DNA from: Gigaspora rosea
Lineage: Eukaryota; Glomeromycota; Glomeromycetes; Diversisporales; Gigasporaceae
DNA: 64,000 nucleotides
Assembly (NCBI GenBank): GCA_003550325.1
Contig: QKWP01000343.1
Span: 96,601-160,600, forward strand
Direction of reading: 5' to 3'
The position numbers and the translations under genes are program-made. Each line of letters opens with the position of its first letter. The stretch's first letter is position 1. Of the stretch, positions 11,284 through 23,409 are shown one piece after another. The notes under the pieces are model-generated. The model was given only the letters and a program-made list of their open reading frames with translations, had not been told where the DNA came from and searched no databases.

Positions 11284-11950
11284 TAGTGGCTGACCCTGGG
11301 TGGGCTGATAGTCAGCCCAACCTTCCGGATCAGACGGGCCGAAGGTCGACCCACGGGCCAGGTGGGCCAACTAAAATATATTAGAATTTTAAATCAATCT
11401 ATTTTCAACCTTTTATCTTTTATCCGCTTTAATTTTACTAGGAACCACCAATAGTCAATAAACCGACCATCAATAAACTAATCCAAATTAATCATTCTGC
11501 CTTTTCTTACTGCTAATTATTTACTTCTTGTAAATAATTTTTAAGGACTTGATTCCGCAGTTGACTTAACTGTTGATAATTATCAAATGGTAAGTTACTA
11601 AGATCATTGATGTAAGCTACCAGAACTTTTGGGCAAGTTCGAATTAGGTTGGAATTAATCATAGATTCAGACAGCATTAAGTTAGAATCAAAGAAAAGAT
11701 AGTGTAATATCAGAAATTTTCGGGATGATAGATGCATAAACACAAGCATGCCGAGCATGGTGTTGAGAATTTTTTGAAGTATGGTACTTTGTTCAGTAAA
11801 ATTACCGAAATTTGTTAGGAGGTCATATTATGGAGTGTTTGGTAATTTTGGATTGACTAAAAATTTTTTATATGGGTTGGCAGGTCGGCCGTCCAGAGTA
11901 ATTTTGTCGGTCGGGTCGTCCCAAGCCTTTGGAATCAGCCCGTATCACTA
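11284..11950. mobile_element. hAT-like element with TAGTG...CACTA ends
   Basis: Left end TAGTGGCTGACCCTGGGTGG and right end CCCGTATCACTA share the TAGTG/CACTA termini and GC-rich subterminal words (GTGGGCTGA, CAGGTCGGCC, GTCGGGTCG) seen in the larger elements at 17203 and 19366. The inside carries an 81-codon minus-strand frame (11513-11758) that I do not recognise. No matching 8-bp target duplication was found, so the ends may be worn. Confidence 0.5.
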
Positions 11951-11959
11951 ACAGTATAG

Positions 11960-12800
11960 GTTTTTAAAATCAGTCATCTGATCTGCTATAATTTCGGTAT
12001 AAAGATAACCCAATGGGGTAAAATATATGTATTCTGCATAATACAATTCTGATCATTCATACTATACTGATCTGCTGTAATCTCGCAATATTTGGTTAAT
12101 TCATGATTTACCGTAAAAAATTTTGTTACAAATCGAGCATACCGGATTTGAATTTAAGATAGCTGCCGAAATCAGGTGAGAATGTTCCACATCATTTCTG
12201 AATTTACGTTGATTTTGAATTGACACGTGTTATTGCCATTTTCCCCGCTCGTGATGCAGATATGAAACCATAGCAATGTAATAAACTACTGAAAATAATT
12301 GTGTATGATATAATTTATTAATAATGACAATAAAAATTGCGCATTTTATCAATGACGATAATTGTTAATAACCACGTTGAAATTTGTATTGATCTTTTTT
12401 ATTGATATTTATAGATAATTCTTTATTGTTTTGTTTCAAATGTTTTTTATTCATTCATTTTATTCGAATCGATTTTTATCGTCTTGTATTACATATTTTC
12501 TTCTTCAACACTTAGTTGATCTGCAAGGATATCGCCTCATGACTTGTGAAATTCATTTAATGAATGTCTAAATATACTAAAAAGTTCCTATGTAACTCGA
12601 AATTCAAGCTAATACCTTTAAGGTTCTTTGTATTGGCGCACTAAAGTACTACACCTAAACTAGATAGGAATGAATTGGGGATGCAAGTTTGCTATGTCGA
12701 AAATTTTACGGAACTATCTGCGCTATCTACCATACTGAGAATGATGGTCATAAAAAAATGTGGAATAAGGCAGATATATGTTTTTTTTAAAAAAAAAAAA
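11960..12800. repeat. Segmental duplication, copy 1 (partner at 48240-49460)
   Basis: Blocks such as GCTATAATTTCGGTATAAAG, CAATATTTGGTTAATTCATG, TATTGATATTTATAGATAAT and GGGGATGCAAGTTTG occur in the same order at 48290-49420. The copy includes decayed coding sequence ending in the protein word GMQVCYVENF (12675 onward), whose relative at 49146-49406 is more intact. In this copy the frame is broken by several stops. Confidence 0.75.
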
Positions 12801-12904
12801 AAATATAGCCAGAATTTAATATTTAGACGAGCATATGTTAATTCATTTTTATTCGCTTTTTATTTATTTATTTATATTTTTTAATTTTTTAATATTTTAA
12901 ACTT

Positions 12905-12953
12905 TATTAATAATAATAATAATAATAATAATAGTAATAATAAAATAATAATA

Positions 12954-12986
<33 letters not shown>
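12905..12986. repeat. (AAT)n/(ATT)n microsatellite palindrome
   Basis: About ten AAT units are followed by about ten ATT units, forming a self-complementary triplet repeat of about 80 bp. Confidence 0.95.
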
Positions 12987-12989
12987 ACT

Positions 12990-13850
12990 ATTGTCAGTCA
13001 GTCAGATTTTTTTTCTAATTTACTGTAAATTAATAGGATAATGTTCACATTAAAGGCTATGCAAAGTTAATTTTTCATTTTGAATCAAGGAATCAAAAAA
13101 TTTGGACAGTAGTTATATTTTTTCCATTAGTTCTATCAAATAATTATGGAATTTAAGGAATATAAATGCAAATATCTTAAAAAATTCTGAAAAGAAAATG
13201 AATGAACTTTAATGAAAAGCAAGATTGAAGTAAAATTTTGAGTATATGTCCAATATTTTTTAAAGAGAAAATATAAATTCAAAAATTATATCATGTGATA
13301 ACTACTGTATAATGTGTGCATTAATGCACAAACATGATGGAAAGTCCTTTTGATTGCTATTGTGATACAATTGAATATAGATCATTACACAAATTATTTA
13401 TATTACTCCCTATATAAAAATGTATCATCCATATGACAAGTAGCTAAGCATGCAACCTATAGTCAAATAATTTTTAGAATACATTGGTTTTTGCTTTACT
13501 AGCAGTTAACAGATTTGATTTTATATAATCCTATTCCCAGGGAATTTTTACTAATGCTGCATGTTTTCTACTAGAATACAACATATAACTAAGTAGGTTT
13601 GTGAATTCTTTCAAAAGCATTGTTTTAACAACTAAAATAGTCTTAAAATCGAAATAACAGATATTTATAAAAATGTTTTAAATAATATAAAGCATAAGAA
13701 TTGTAAGTATAAAAAATAATTGAATTGTATTAAAAGTTGTTAAATGTTAGTTTTTGTATTTTTTATTTTTTTATTACTTTTTTTTTTTTTTTTAAATTTG
13801 GGGGTAACTACTAGTCGAAATATCAAAATTTGGCACTACAAGGTTCGTAT
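12990..13850. other. Non-coding AT-rich DNA
   Basis: Nothing recognisable as a gene. A T18 run lies at 13776. Confidence 0.4.
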
Positions 13851-13859
13851 ACAAATTAG

Positions 13860-14075
13860 TAGAGCTTCGATCCTATTTTTGATGGACAATCCAGATCCTA
13901 TTAAATCCGGATTGAATCCGTATTAGATTACATATAAAGCTAGCTTTTTAGCACGTTTTTAGATCCGTTATTTAAGCTCTTTGACCAATCCGAGTAAAAA
14001 TCTCTGATCTGGATATCTGAATCTGTTTAGATTTAAAGATCAATTTGGATTGTCGGATTAAGGATCAAAGCTCTA
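13860..14075. mobile_element. 216-bp hAT MITE with perfect 8-bp target duplication
   Basis: The ends TAGAGCTTCGATCC and GGATCAAAGCTCTA are inverted repeats that extend to about 30 nt with CAATCCA words. The element is flanked on both sides by CAAATTAG (13852-13859 and 14076-14083), an exact 8-bp target duplication as hAT transposition leaves. Interior ATCCGGATT/GGATATCTG words recur at 47890-47990 and 52625-52720, which look like worn relatives. Confidence 0.85.
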
Positions 14076-14994
14076 CAAATTAGCATTAAAAGAGAGTAAT
14101 CGATTAACATTCGGCTATAGCCGAATGTTTAAAAAGCAAATTTGATATAATATCTGTTTGTTTACCAATTTTTATAAATAAAAATCAGCAAAAATCAGCA
14201 AAAATAGAAAAAATCGACAGCTGAATCTTATCATTTTTATAAATTATATAAATTGTATAATTTCAGCTATTTTAACAATTTGTATAAGTTTTGTCAAATA
14301 AAACATATAATTCGCATATATTAAGAAATTTTTTAATAAGATGGATATTGATATAATTTTATCAATGTAAACTTGAATAATTGCAACAATATAAGTCAAT
14401 GTAAATTAAAAATTGGTAGAAATAGTTTAAAAATCACATTATTAATTACTAAATTTAGATTAAATATATTAAATATTAAATTTACGATTTAAAGGAATTA
14501 CAGCTAAATATTCTCGAGAATTTTGTCTATCTGATATTTTATACTTAAATGGTATAAATTGACTAAAAATATTATGTACTAGAATAATGCATTCACGACG
14601 AATCGGATAAAATTGAGTGTCCCAAAGTTCGACATTACATGTTTCAGCATCATCATTGCTGCTAAAATGAAATCAAGTTGCCACTGAACTTACAGGCTTA
14701 TAACATTTGATGTATGCCAATTTGTGTTCAATAAACTCATTCAGCAGATTTACTAATGACTAATGAAATATTGGACTTGTCTGGGATACAAATTAATACT
14801 TCTATCTTGATTCACAAACTGGGCCAAAACAAACGAACTTTTTATATGCCGAGAAGACATGTCAGAACCAAATATTTCCAATTCTATTCTGCATCTTCCA
14901 TACTGGTCCGCCCAGTTAAGAACAATAATTGTGACAGATTATAAAGAAATCCAGATTAAAATGAAATAATAGTATAAAATCTCAAAAACTAAAT

Positions 14995-15060
14995 TTTTTT
15001 GGAGTGCATTTTTTAGGGTTAGGGGTTTATGGTTAGGGTTAGTTTTAAAAAAAATTATAA
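14995..15060. repeat. Telomere-like tract inside the CACTA pseudogene
   Basis: TTAGGGTTAGGGGTTTATGG then TTAGGGTTAG lies between two C-terminal blocks of the transposase, in about 230 bp that have no transposase similarity. It looks like the tail of a small inserted repeat of the family described at 24895. Confidence 0.6.
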
Positions 15061-17202
15061 TAAACAAGTATTAATGGGTTTTAGAAGGCTAGCAGGTTAA
15101 GTATAGAATGTAGATTTCATTTTAAATTATGATCTGTGACAAAAATTGAGTCATCAAGGTTGTTAGCAAAAGGTTTTCTAAAACTCAAATTTTCATAAGT
15201 CGCAGTATAATATTCTACTAGCAAGTCCAATAAATTGGCAGGAATTGTTAACTTTTGCCATTAAGGTGGTAATAACTTGCCAGGAAATTGTTCTGAACCA
15301 GTAATAATGATTCTTGAATATTATACGTATTAAATAAAAACCTACGCATTTCATCAGAAGAAAACTAATTTGCATCTGAAAGTAACACTACTTCTGATCA
15401 ATTTGGCAACAATTTCAGTCCTTCCACTTCAGATGCAGCTGTTAAGCTAACAATGTGACTAACATTTATTAGTTTTTACATTAATTCAGGTTCTATTTTT
15501 CGATTGCTATTCGGCAAAGACCCTAATATTCCATTCATTCTTTCAAATAAAAAATACTAAAAGGAATATAGTGAACCATAATCTTGTGCACATTCACATA
15601 AATGTAGTGAAAGATGTAATTAGGAGTAATTTTTTCAGGCCCATATTTTCTTTCTATAAGTTTTATCAAATTGATCAACCTTTCGTGAGCTTCATTCATT
15701 AGGTCGCACTCCATTATTCTGGATACTAAGATCTGGCAAATTTTTACAAATTGTGTTAAAATTTGCCGATCATTATTTAAAAGGTGTTTCCAGAGAACAA
15801 TAGTAGTATAAATTGTAAAAAAATATTGCAACTGATCAGCTATAAAATTCAAAAATCCATTTCCACTACTCACTTTTCCTGGAATCCAGCGATATCTGAT
15901 GGAACTTGGATTCTATTCATCATAGATTGCATTTTTGTAAGCATGTTTTGTGTCAATATGCCTTCATCGATCCATATTCGCTTAACAATCTACTTAGCAA
16001 TTTCCAAAAAAAGGCAATGCATAGGATCAATGATAAAATGATGAATAGGAATAAAATAATTTAGACGAAGTAATTCTGACCATCGAACTTTATTGTTTTT
16101 AACAAAATGCTTTCTTTCAGCATCAGAACTACAATGTTTTTATTAAAGAGCCTTTTCCTGATGTACTTCTAAATTTTTTTGAATGAACTATCATCCATAT
16201 TTTGCATACCGCTGAAATTAAAATATCTGTTAATGTAATTAGCACTTTTCTTACAATGATACGTAACTTTCGAGCAGCTAGAATATCACATGAAATTAGT
16301 ATAAATGCAGCACGAATCGTTCTTCCTTTTGAAAACTTAGCTATTGAATTTAGTGCCACACTATGCCAAAGGGACTCTAATTCATCAACAACTAGTGAAA
16401 GATAATGGTTTATTTTATGAAAACTCACTTTATCTGGCCCAGATAATATGCCTAAAACTAATATATTTTCATGCTTAAATTGGAAGTCACATGGCAGATT
16501 CGCAATAGATGCATATAATACACCAGTACTATTCGATACACCATTGAATGGTTGAAACCATTCAAGGTTTACTAACAATCCCAAATGTGAATCTGCCTTT
16601 TCTTTACAGAAAAATAGTGCCAAATCTTCGCCAAATGGTTCGTTCATCTTTAAAGGTTTTCCAAATTTCACTATCATATATATCATATAAAATATCATCG
16701 AAGCTTGAACAATTTACTCAATGCTAAAGACTAATATCAAAACCTGAACGCTGGTACATATTATCCAATTAGTGTATAATTGGGCTGTAAAGAAAAATCA
16801 ACTCTGGTCGATTTATGATCTTTCAATCTAACAACTTAGATTGTGTTGATAAATTGGTGCTGCAAATCTTGTTTTTTCTGATTTTCGAATTAGGAAATTC
16901 TATATGGGAACAACACATAATCAACAGCTAGTTATTAAACTTAAACTTTATCACTTCTTTCTCCTTGTATAGTTTCTGACATTTAGGACATGTCACAAAA
17001 CTAATAAATTCGTCAGACAATTCAAGTGCTTTGTTTACTTTATACTTGAATATAGGAAAGTTATTAAATTCGATACCACCAACTACAATTAGTACTAATT
17101 TCATAAACTTTAAAAGCACTTTAATTGCATCTTCCGATATATTATACTGCATTTTGAAGTTCATGATACATAAAAGTATCTATGTAAATCGATTGTCATT
17201 AA

Positions 17203-18405
17203 TAGTGATTGGACCCGTCCAAAAATCGTGATCCGGGTGACCCGTCGGGTTAACCCGCGGGTCACCCGGGTTGATCAAAGAGTCAACTTGGGTCATGGGT
17301 GACCCAGTTGACTCGGGTTGATCAAAGGGTCGAGGTAGAGTCGAGGTAGGACCGTACATGACATATGATCCAATTAATAAAAAAAATTTTTTTTATACAT
17401 TTACAATACTTTTTTAGGAAGCTCAGTTAACCTAACACCATAGTAAAGAGGGAAAAGTTCATTAAGCAAACTCGAAGCTTCCCTACAACATATTCACTTA
17501 ATCCATCTTAATCCACCAAGTTTCATAGTATGATTATTCTACCGAAGTTATAAAAAATGTAAGAAACTTAACTTACCAAAATTTCGTTCGTTGTTGTGCG
17601 AAAAAAGAAGTTAAAACATCTAGAACGACGATTTAGCAAAAGTAATGCGAGTAAACAATATTAATTTGTATAATTTTTGTTGTATACATTATACAAAAGT
17701 TTCAAAAAAATGATATAAAAATTATATATATCATAGTATATATAGCTAATTATTTCAAGCTTTTGTTTTTTGGGTATAAAAACTTAGATGCAAAGAAAGA
17801 CTAAAATGTATTTGCGTGTATACAATATAAAAAGATTTTTTGATGAAATAGTATTGTGTAATAAGAGATTGTACAAGATATTTAGATTCTAAATTCGATA
17901 TATAGTTGAATATAAGATATGTACAGTATAAGAAATTGTAACAATTTCGTTAATGCTAATAGTAAATTAATAATAGTTATTGTATGGGTTGTAGTGAATA
18001 ACCCAGTTACACACAGGTTCATATTCCGTGCTAAAGGCACGGGATTAAATATGAACCCATGTATGTAACAGGTTATTCAACATACTCATATAATAACTAT
18101 TTTATTGCACGATATCTGACATAACAATTCTGTGCCAATAAGTAAATGAAAAAAAGCACGAGTTGTCACATAAGACCCATACAATAAGTTAACAAATTAT
18201 CTAAATTAATAAAGATATGTTTTATTTATGTTGTAAAGACATCTGAAAGTATTTATCTTGGACTTTAAATATTAAATTTTTTTAACTTTCGCGGGTTGAC
18301 CCACGGGTTGACCCACTCATTTCTAACCGGGTTGTCAGATACTTGACCGGGTCACCCGTCCACCCGCGGGTGACCCAGGTGGCAGTCATCCAGGTCAAAA
18401 CACTA
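17203..18405. mobile_element. 1.2-kb hAT-like element A, inserted in the CACTA pseudogene
   Basis: Ends are TAGTGATTGGACCCG and GGTCAAAACACTA. Flanking 8-bp words GTCATTAA (17195-17202) and GTCGTTAA (18406-18413) differ at one position, as an ageing hAT target duplication would. Subterminal regions consist of many GGGTGACCC/GGGTTGACCC words, which could bind a transposase. There is no long ORF, so it is non-autonomous. It is the inverted relative of element B. Confidence 0.85.
17998..18080. repeat. Long hairpin in element A
   Basis: AATAACCCAGTTAC ... TTCATATTCCGTGC pairs with GCACGGGATTAAATATGAAC ... GTAACAGGTTATT, giving arms of about 38 nt around the loop TAAAG. Confidence 0.75.
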
Positions 18406-18986
18406 GTCGTTAAGTACATTTTTTGGTTCTCATGGCATTTCAAAATTGAGAGCTGAATAGTCTTCGAAAACATTATCGCTATAGTCACAACTTTCATCAG
18501 ATTCAGTGCTAGTTTCAGAAAAGTTGTTATCTTCAGTATACACATCAAGTGCTTTATCAAACTCATCTTCAACTGCTAAATTTGAACCAAACTCTTCAAT
18601 TGCCGAATGTTCGTAATCAACATTAAAAGTTATAACCCTATCTACGCCAGATTTCTGACTTTGGGCTTAAAAATATATTCGTTCATATCAGACAATGGAA
18701 TGTCAGTAACTTCTTCAATTTCTTCAATTTCTTCCATTAAATCTTGTGAAGAACTTGGACCACCCATTTCTTCTTGTTCTTGTGACGATAATACCGAACT
18801 TTGTCTTTTTGGTAGTTGTTGTATCCTACTTTCATGAGCAACTTTTATTCTATAATCGACAAGCGATCCATTGCACTTATCACAATTATATATAACCTTT
18901 TTTCTTTGTTTTGTATTTTTTCGGGGTGGTTTTGATACATCTTCTTCATTTAATAAAGAAGAAAGTGATCATTTTCTTGATGACAT

Positions 18987-19365
18987 ATTAATAATTAATG
19001 AAAATGGAATTTGCAAAAAACAATAGCTATTTGCTAAATGAAAATTAATGATTTTTATATGATTCAATACTGTATTAATTATTTTTATTCAGTATTATAA
19101 AATAACAATATAAAGAACAACTATGTCAAAAATCAACCTACAAAAAATACGAACAATGCATGATTTGATTATTGTGATTTGCAAATTGATAGATTACTAA
19201 CAATCGCTTAAACAATCATCTGATTGTTGACCGATTGCTTCGCAATATTTTTTAGTAAACATAAATATAGTCAATGAAAATAACATATTTATATTGAATT
19301 TTTAGCAAAAAAATACACTTTACAATCTTTTACAATCATGCAATCAAATAACAATCAAGTATGCG
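18987..19365. other. Spacer between CACTA 5' end and element B
   Basis: AT-rich, probably the 5' flank of the CACTA element, with repeated AACAATC words. No gene. Confidence 0.4.
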
Positions 19366-20708
19366 TAGTGTTTTGACCTGGGTGGGTGTCACCCGGGTCA
19401 CCTACGAGTGGGTGACCCGGATCAAGTTGTAACAGCCCAGGTGAGAATGGGTGGGTCAGCCCACAGGTGACCCGTGAGTCAACCCAAGGGTCACCCACGG
19501 GTAGTGATGCCACCGAAATTGATTTTTGAAAAAGGCATATTTCGTCTTTATTAGAGAAAATTAAGATTTTTTATAAAGAAGAACAAATAAAATTTATATA
19601 AATATGTTCCTTATAATTTCATTTATTCAAAAAAAGTACCAAATAATTTTGTCTTTCAAGTAAAATAGGTCAAAAACAATTTTGTCTTCAAATTTTAATT
19701 TCAGCTTTTAGAACCCAAAATAATTTCGTCCTCATATATACCCACAGGCAGAGACCTGATACAAATTAATGCAAATTTATATCGATTATGCAAATTAAGC
19801 CAAATTTTTAAGAGAACTCACGTAATATTCTATAATGCCACAATTCCATAATACCACAGTGCCATGTCGCAATAACATTGTAACAAAGCAATACCGTAAC
19901 TACGGTATAATATTATAATGTTATAATTAAGTAATTAAGTCACTCCAAACTGGAAACTGATGAATATGTTATTATTTGCAATACAATCTTTTCATTTACA
20001 TTAATTAATCAATAACAAAAAGTTATTTAAAGTGTATTCTGCAGCAGAATACAATAGTTATAATAAATTTTAAACATGTAAGTATGTATGCATATATAAG
20101 CCATAAATGCTGTTAACAATTATGTTATTTCTGATCAATTAGCTTGCTAAAGACGCTCTCAAACAATGACTTATAGACTGGTCTAATTGGCCAAAAAAAT
20201 AAATCACGATGTTTAAGTCAAAATAAAACCTAGACCTACCCCTTTATTCATAGTCATTACATGTACAAAATCAATGAAGTCAACAGAATCAAATTCAAAA
20301 AATATTTAATAGTATATTATTTAAAGGAAACATAATGCAGTACAGAATTTTAATAAACAGTATTATAGCAGATAGTATTTCTGCATTATGGCATTATGGC
20401 ATTACAACTTTATGGCATTATGACTTTATGGCATTACGGCATTACAGCTTTATGGTCACAGCAATTATGGTAAAAAATACAGCAATGCTGTAACTGTATT
20501 AATTTGTAAAATTAATTCTACTACCAACTATAGGTTACACCCACCCGGGTCAAATTACTAGTCATATTAAGCACCAGAGATTTTTTTTAATTGACTCAGG
20601 TGATCCAGGTGGTGCCTTTTTTTGAACTGACCATTTCCATCCAGGTGGTACATGGTCCACCTGTCGGGTGACCCAGGTGAAGATTTTTTGGACAGGTACA
20701 ATTCACTA
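19366..20708. mobile_element. 1.3-kb hAT-like element B, inverted relative of A
   Basis: Ends are TAGTGTTTTGACCTGGGTGG and TTTTTTGGACAGGTACAATT plus CACTA. Target duplications are AGTATGCG (19358-19365) and AATATGCG (20709-20716), 7 of 8 identical. The left end of B matches the reverse complement of the right end of A and vice versa. Inside, tandem GGCATTATGG/CTTTATGGCATTA words lie at 20380-20460. No ORF of note. Confidence 0.85.
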
Positions 20709-21530
20709 AATATGCGATCTAAACATTTGATCAAAAGTATGTCAAATCAGATAACAATCAAGTATACAGATCTAAAAATTTGAACAAAAGTATATCATTT
20801 TGCAAAGCGTAATAATTAGTCCCTAATGACAAAATATATTAACAATATATTAAAATAATTTAGTTCTTATTTGCAAACAATAAATAATTAAATCACTTGT
20901 TTCAGCAAATAAAAAAAACTATTGTTTTCGGCATATTAAAAATTTCTCATTGTATAATAAAAAATTCGATAACATTAGAACTATTACAGTATTATGCAAG
21001 ATTAAATTAAATTTTGTTAATTGTTTAATTTATTTATACGATTTGTCTAACTTACTGTATAAGATTCGATCGATTGCATAAGATTAACTTAATTAATCAT
21101 AGACCCGATCCATTACTGCAGAATGTATAAAATTTAGGTTTTTCTTTAGGGTTTCGAATGTCTATCTCGTGACATGAATTGATTACAAATATAATGACTG
21201 TATAATATCTCTGGCATAAGTTTCAATTATGTTAAAGATTTAAACAAAATTGCAAACAATACAGTTGCATACAAAATTAGAAATCGAATGAAATCTATAA
21301 AAGTTAAGACTTTTCTCTACGAATTTTTTTTCTGCAACTTCAATTTTTTTTCGTCACTAAACCAAACTCTTTTTTTCATTACTAAACCAAAATCTTTTTT
21401 TGCTTTTGAATACTTATAACCTACCTTTTTTCTTCTCAAATATTTCTTTCGATATTTTTTTTTTTTTACATTTTTCAAATATTTCTTCAATATTTTTTTT
21501 ACAATGTCAAAATGATTAAAAAAACAATGA
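20709..21530. other. AT-rich flank, no gene seen
   Basis: Contains polyT/polyA runs. A Lys/Tyr-rich minus-strand frame at 21317-21556 comes from TTTTTTC tracts and I do not take it as coding. Confidence 0.4.
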
Positions 21531-21535
21531 AAACC

Positions 21536-21977
21536 TTTAAAATGCGATATATCCAAAAGTCAACAACAAGAACCTCTTGTTATAATTGAACCTTTAACCA
21601 AAAATCCTATACCTTCATTTGAAACTTTACCTTTATCCGAAACTTTACCTTCAACTGTACTTCGTCAAACTGGCACTTCGACAACTCAAAATTCTCCTGT
21701 TCGATCTGCACCACATTCTCCTGTTCGATCTGCACTATATTCACTCATTCGATCTTTACTACATTCTCCTGTTCGATCTTTACTACTTGCTAGACCTTCA
21801 ACACCTGCTGTCCATTCGACTACTTCCTCTACAAAATCAACTTTCAGTCATCCAACTTCACCTGTTATTATCTCATCACCTGCATTAACTTCTGCTTTAT
21901 CCAACTTAAAGCAAAGATATCTATCACTTCGATTACCCGAAAGCATGTACAAAGAAAAACAACAAAATATTCAATGA
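21536..21977 (+). CDS. Ser/Thr/Pro-rich exon with SPVRS repeats
   Basis: This frame is open for about 147 codons and reads low-complexity protein: FETLPLSETLPSTVLRQTGT, then SPVRSAPH, SPVRSALY, SLIRSLLH and SPVRSLLL in tandem, then a Ser/Thr/Pro stretch, and ends LSLRLPESMYKEKQQNIQ. The tandem 8-residue repeat and codon regularity favour real coding sequence over noise. There is no ATG at its start, so it is probably an internal exon or has lost its 5' end. The TGA at 21975 may be a mutated CGA, because the frame goes on for 11 sensible codons to a TAA near 22010. It could belong with the coding pieces at 22.5 and 23.4 kb. Function unknown; likely disordered. Confidence 0.45.
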
Positions 21978-22480
21978 CAAAGTTATTTGAAGAGTCAGAA
22001 GCAGGTTTTATAATCAATTCATTTATTAAAAATTTCGGCTACTGTTTCCCAACATATATATTGGAAAACGGTAGCCAAAAGTTGTGATAATTTTGATTAT
22101 CTTTCTTATTTTTGTATGTTTTATTTTGTTAATCTTTTGTTTTTATTACCTATTTTTATAGAACACAATTTTCTTTTTAATTTTTTATTTCAATTTTTTT
22201 TTATGATTTTTATTTATGCTTTATTGATTTTTTTACGAATTTTAAAATTTTTACGATTCCATTTTACAATTATTTCCTTTTAGTAATTTATTTTTATCTT
22301 TAGATTGATTTTTTTTACGATTTTAACCTTACAATTTTTCTTTTTTGCAAATTTTTAATATTTTTTATACGATTTCCCTTTTATAATTTTTTGTGAAAAT
22401 TTTTTTTATGATTTTTTAATATTTTTTTGACGATTTAAATTTTTTTTCCGTTTTTTCGATTTAATTATTTTTCTTTATTT
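21978..22480. other. T-rich stretch, possible intron, with a hairpin
   Basis: Extremely T-rich plus strand ending in TTATTTTTAATAG, a good 3' splice site. A hairpin at 22038-22075 pairs GGCTACTGTTTCCCAA with TTGGAAAACGGTAGCC. Confidence 0.4.
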
Positions 22481-22673
22481 TTAATAGGCTGAGATGAAAA
22501 TTTTATTAAAAATGATTCTGCGCAAATATCAACTAAGCATTGATGAAGTATTTTTGAGCCCAAACAATAAACAAATTCTTAACAAACTAATTCCGGAGTT
22601 AGAACGATTGTTGGCGCCGACTTTTACTCCTACCCAAAAAGAGATTTGGGATTGGTTAGGTGCTTTACACTGA
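22481..22673 (+). CDS. Small exon-like frame ending in WDWLGALH
   Basis: Directly after a TTTTTAATAG acceptor, this frame contains an ATG at 22494 and 59 codons: a helical stretch (MILRKYQLSIDEVFLSPNNK, then ILNKLIPELERLLAP) ending in KEIWDWLGALH. Beyond the TGA, another frame gives KVEQGKIDKDN-like and LYANNRMIEE words up to about 22765, which suggests the gene once continued and has suffered indels. I do not recognise a named family. It lies between two other low-complexity coding pieces on the same strand and may be a middle exon of one decaying gene. Confidence 0.4.
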
Positions 22674-22798
22674 CACTAAAGGGCCAGCATCTAAAAGTTG
22701 AGCAAGGAAAAATAGATAAAGACAATTGACGTCTTTATGCCAATAATAGGATGATTGAAGAATAAAAATTTTATATTATCATTTTAAAAAAACCAGTG

Positions 22799-22873
22799 TT
22801 CAGATATTAATATTTATAACTTACCGAATTTAGCCTGCAGGCTAAGTTCGGTAAATATAAATATTAAAATCTG
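22799..22873. repeat. Perfect-centred palindrome
   Basis: AGATATTAATATTTATAACT ... TTAGCC TGCA GGCTAA ... ATAAATATTAAAATCTG: arms of about 35 nt around the TGCA centre. It follows directly on the end of the small coding piece, so it could act as a transcript end structure or be a tiny fold-back insert. Confidence 0.75.
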
Positions 22874-23409
22874 AAACATGACTGTTTATATTATATTTAT
22901 TTTTTATTTAATGCATTTATATATTTTTTGCTTACAAAAAAAAGCATGAAGAATTAAAGGTGCGCAATTATTATATGAACGACAAGCAAAGTGAATCATT
23001 AAATATGAGCGAAAAGGGTTGATGAATTTACTTTCAAGGACTGAAATACACTTGCCAGAAATAAGTAAGACCGATGCTAAAAACAACAAGAAAAGAAATG
23101 CTAATGTGTATGATTATACATAGTGTTCTGACAAGGTAAATTATTTTGATCAAATTATTGCTAAATTTCAACAATCATAGAAATCATAAGGGCAGTGTCA
23201 TTAATCACCTGATTATTTTTTATCAGAGGCCTACCCTCCTCCCTCTTCTTCAATATATAAATAGTCAGGTTCTTATATATAATTTCAACTTTTTTTACTC
23301 CCTCCCCTCTAAAAAATCATCTGATTTTTGTTACTCCCTTAATTCAATTAATTATGCTAATTATTTTAATAATACTAACGATATTTTTATAGTTACAAAA
23401 TTTGTTAAG

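Larger units (their letters stand above)
14560..18986 (-). pseudogene. CACTA (tnp2-like) transposase, decayed and split by a hAT element
   Basis: The minus strand, read from 18986 down, gives in order: a lysine-rich N-terminus with a CDKCNG zinc-type motif (18986-18640, stop at codon 6), an acidic stretch to 18420, then after the hAT insertion SFVTCPKCQKLY (17164-16928), a DDE-domain-like block with HLGLLVNLEWFQPFNG, INHYLSLVVDELESLW and AARKLR (16698-16129), QFVKICQILVSRIMECDL with KYGPEKITPNY (15873-15535), NGILGSLPNSNRKIEPELM (15535-15481), and C-terminal pieces such as CNVELWDTQFYPIRRECII near 14600. This order fits tnp2/Plavaka-type CACTA transposases. Stops and frameshifts are scattered throughout, so it encodes no active enzyme. 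Confidence 0.85.

Noticed and set aside
16202..16405. Plus-strand frame within the CACTA region
   Set aside because: Antisense shadow of the transposase block HYLSLVVDELESLW...AARKLR.
21317..21556. Lys/Tyr-rich minus-strand frame
   Set aside because: Arises from T-rich tracts on the plus strand; composition is that of the tract, not of a protein.
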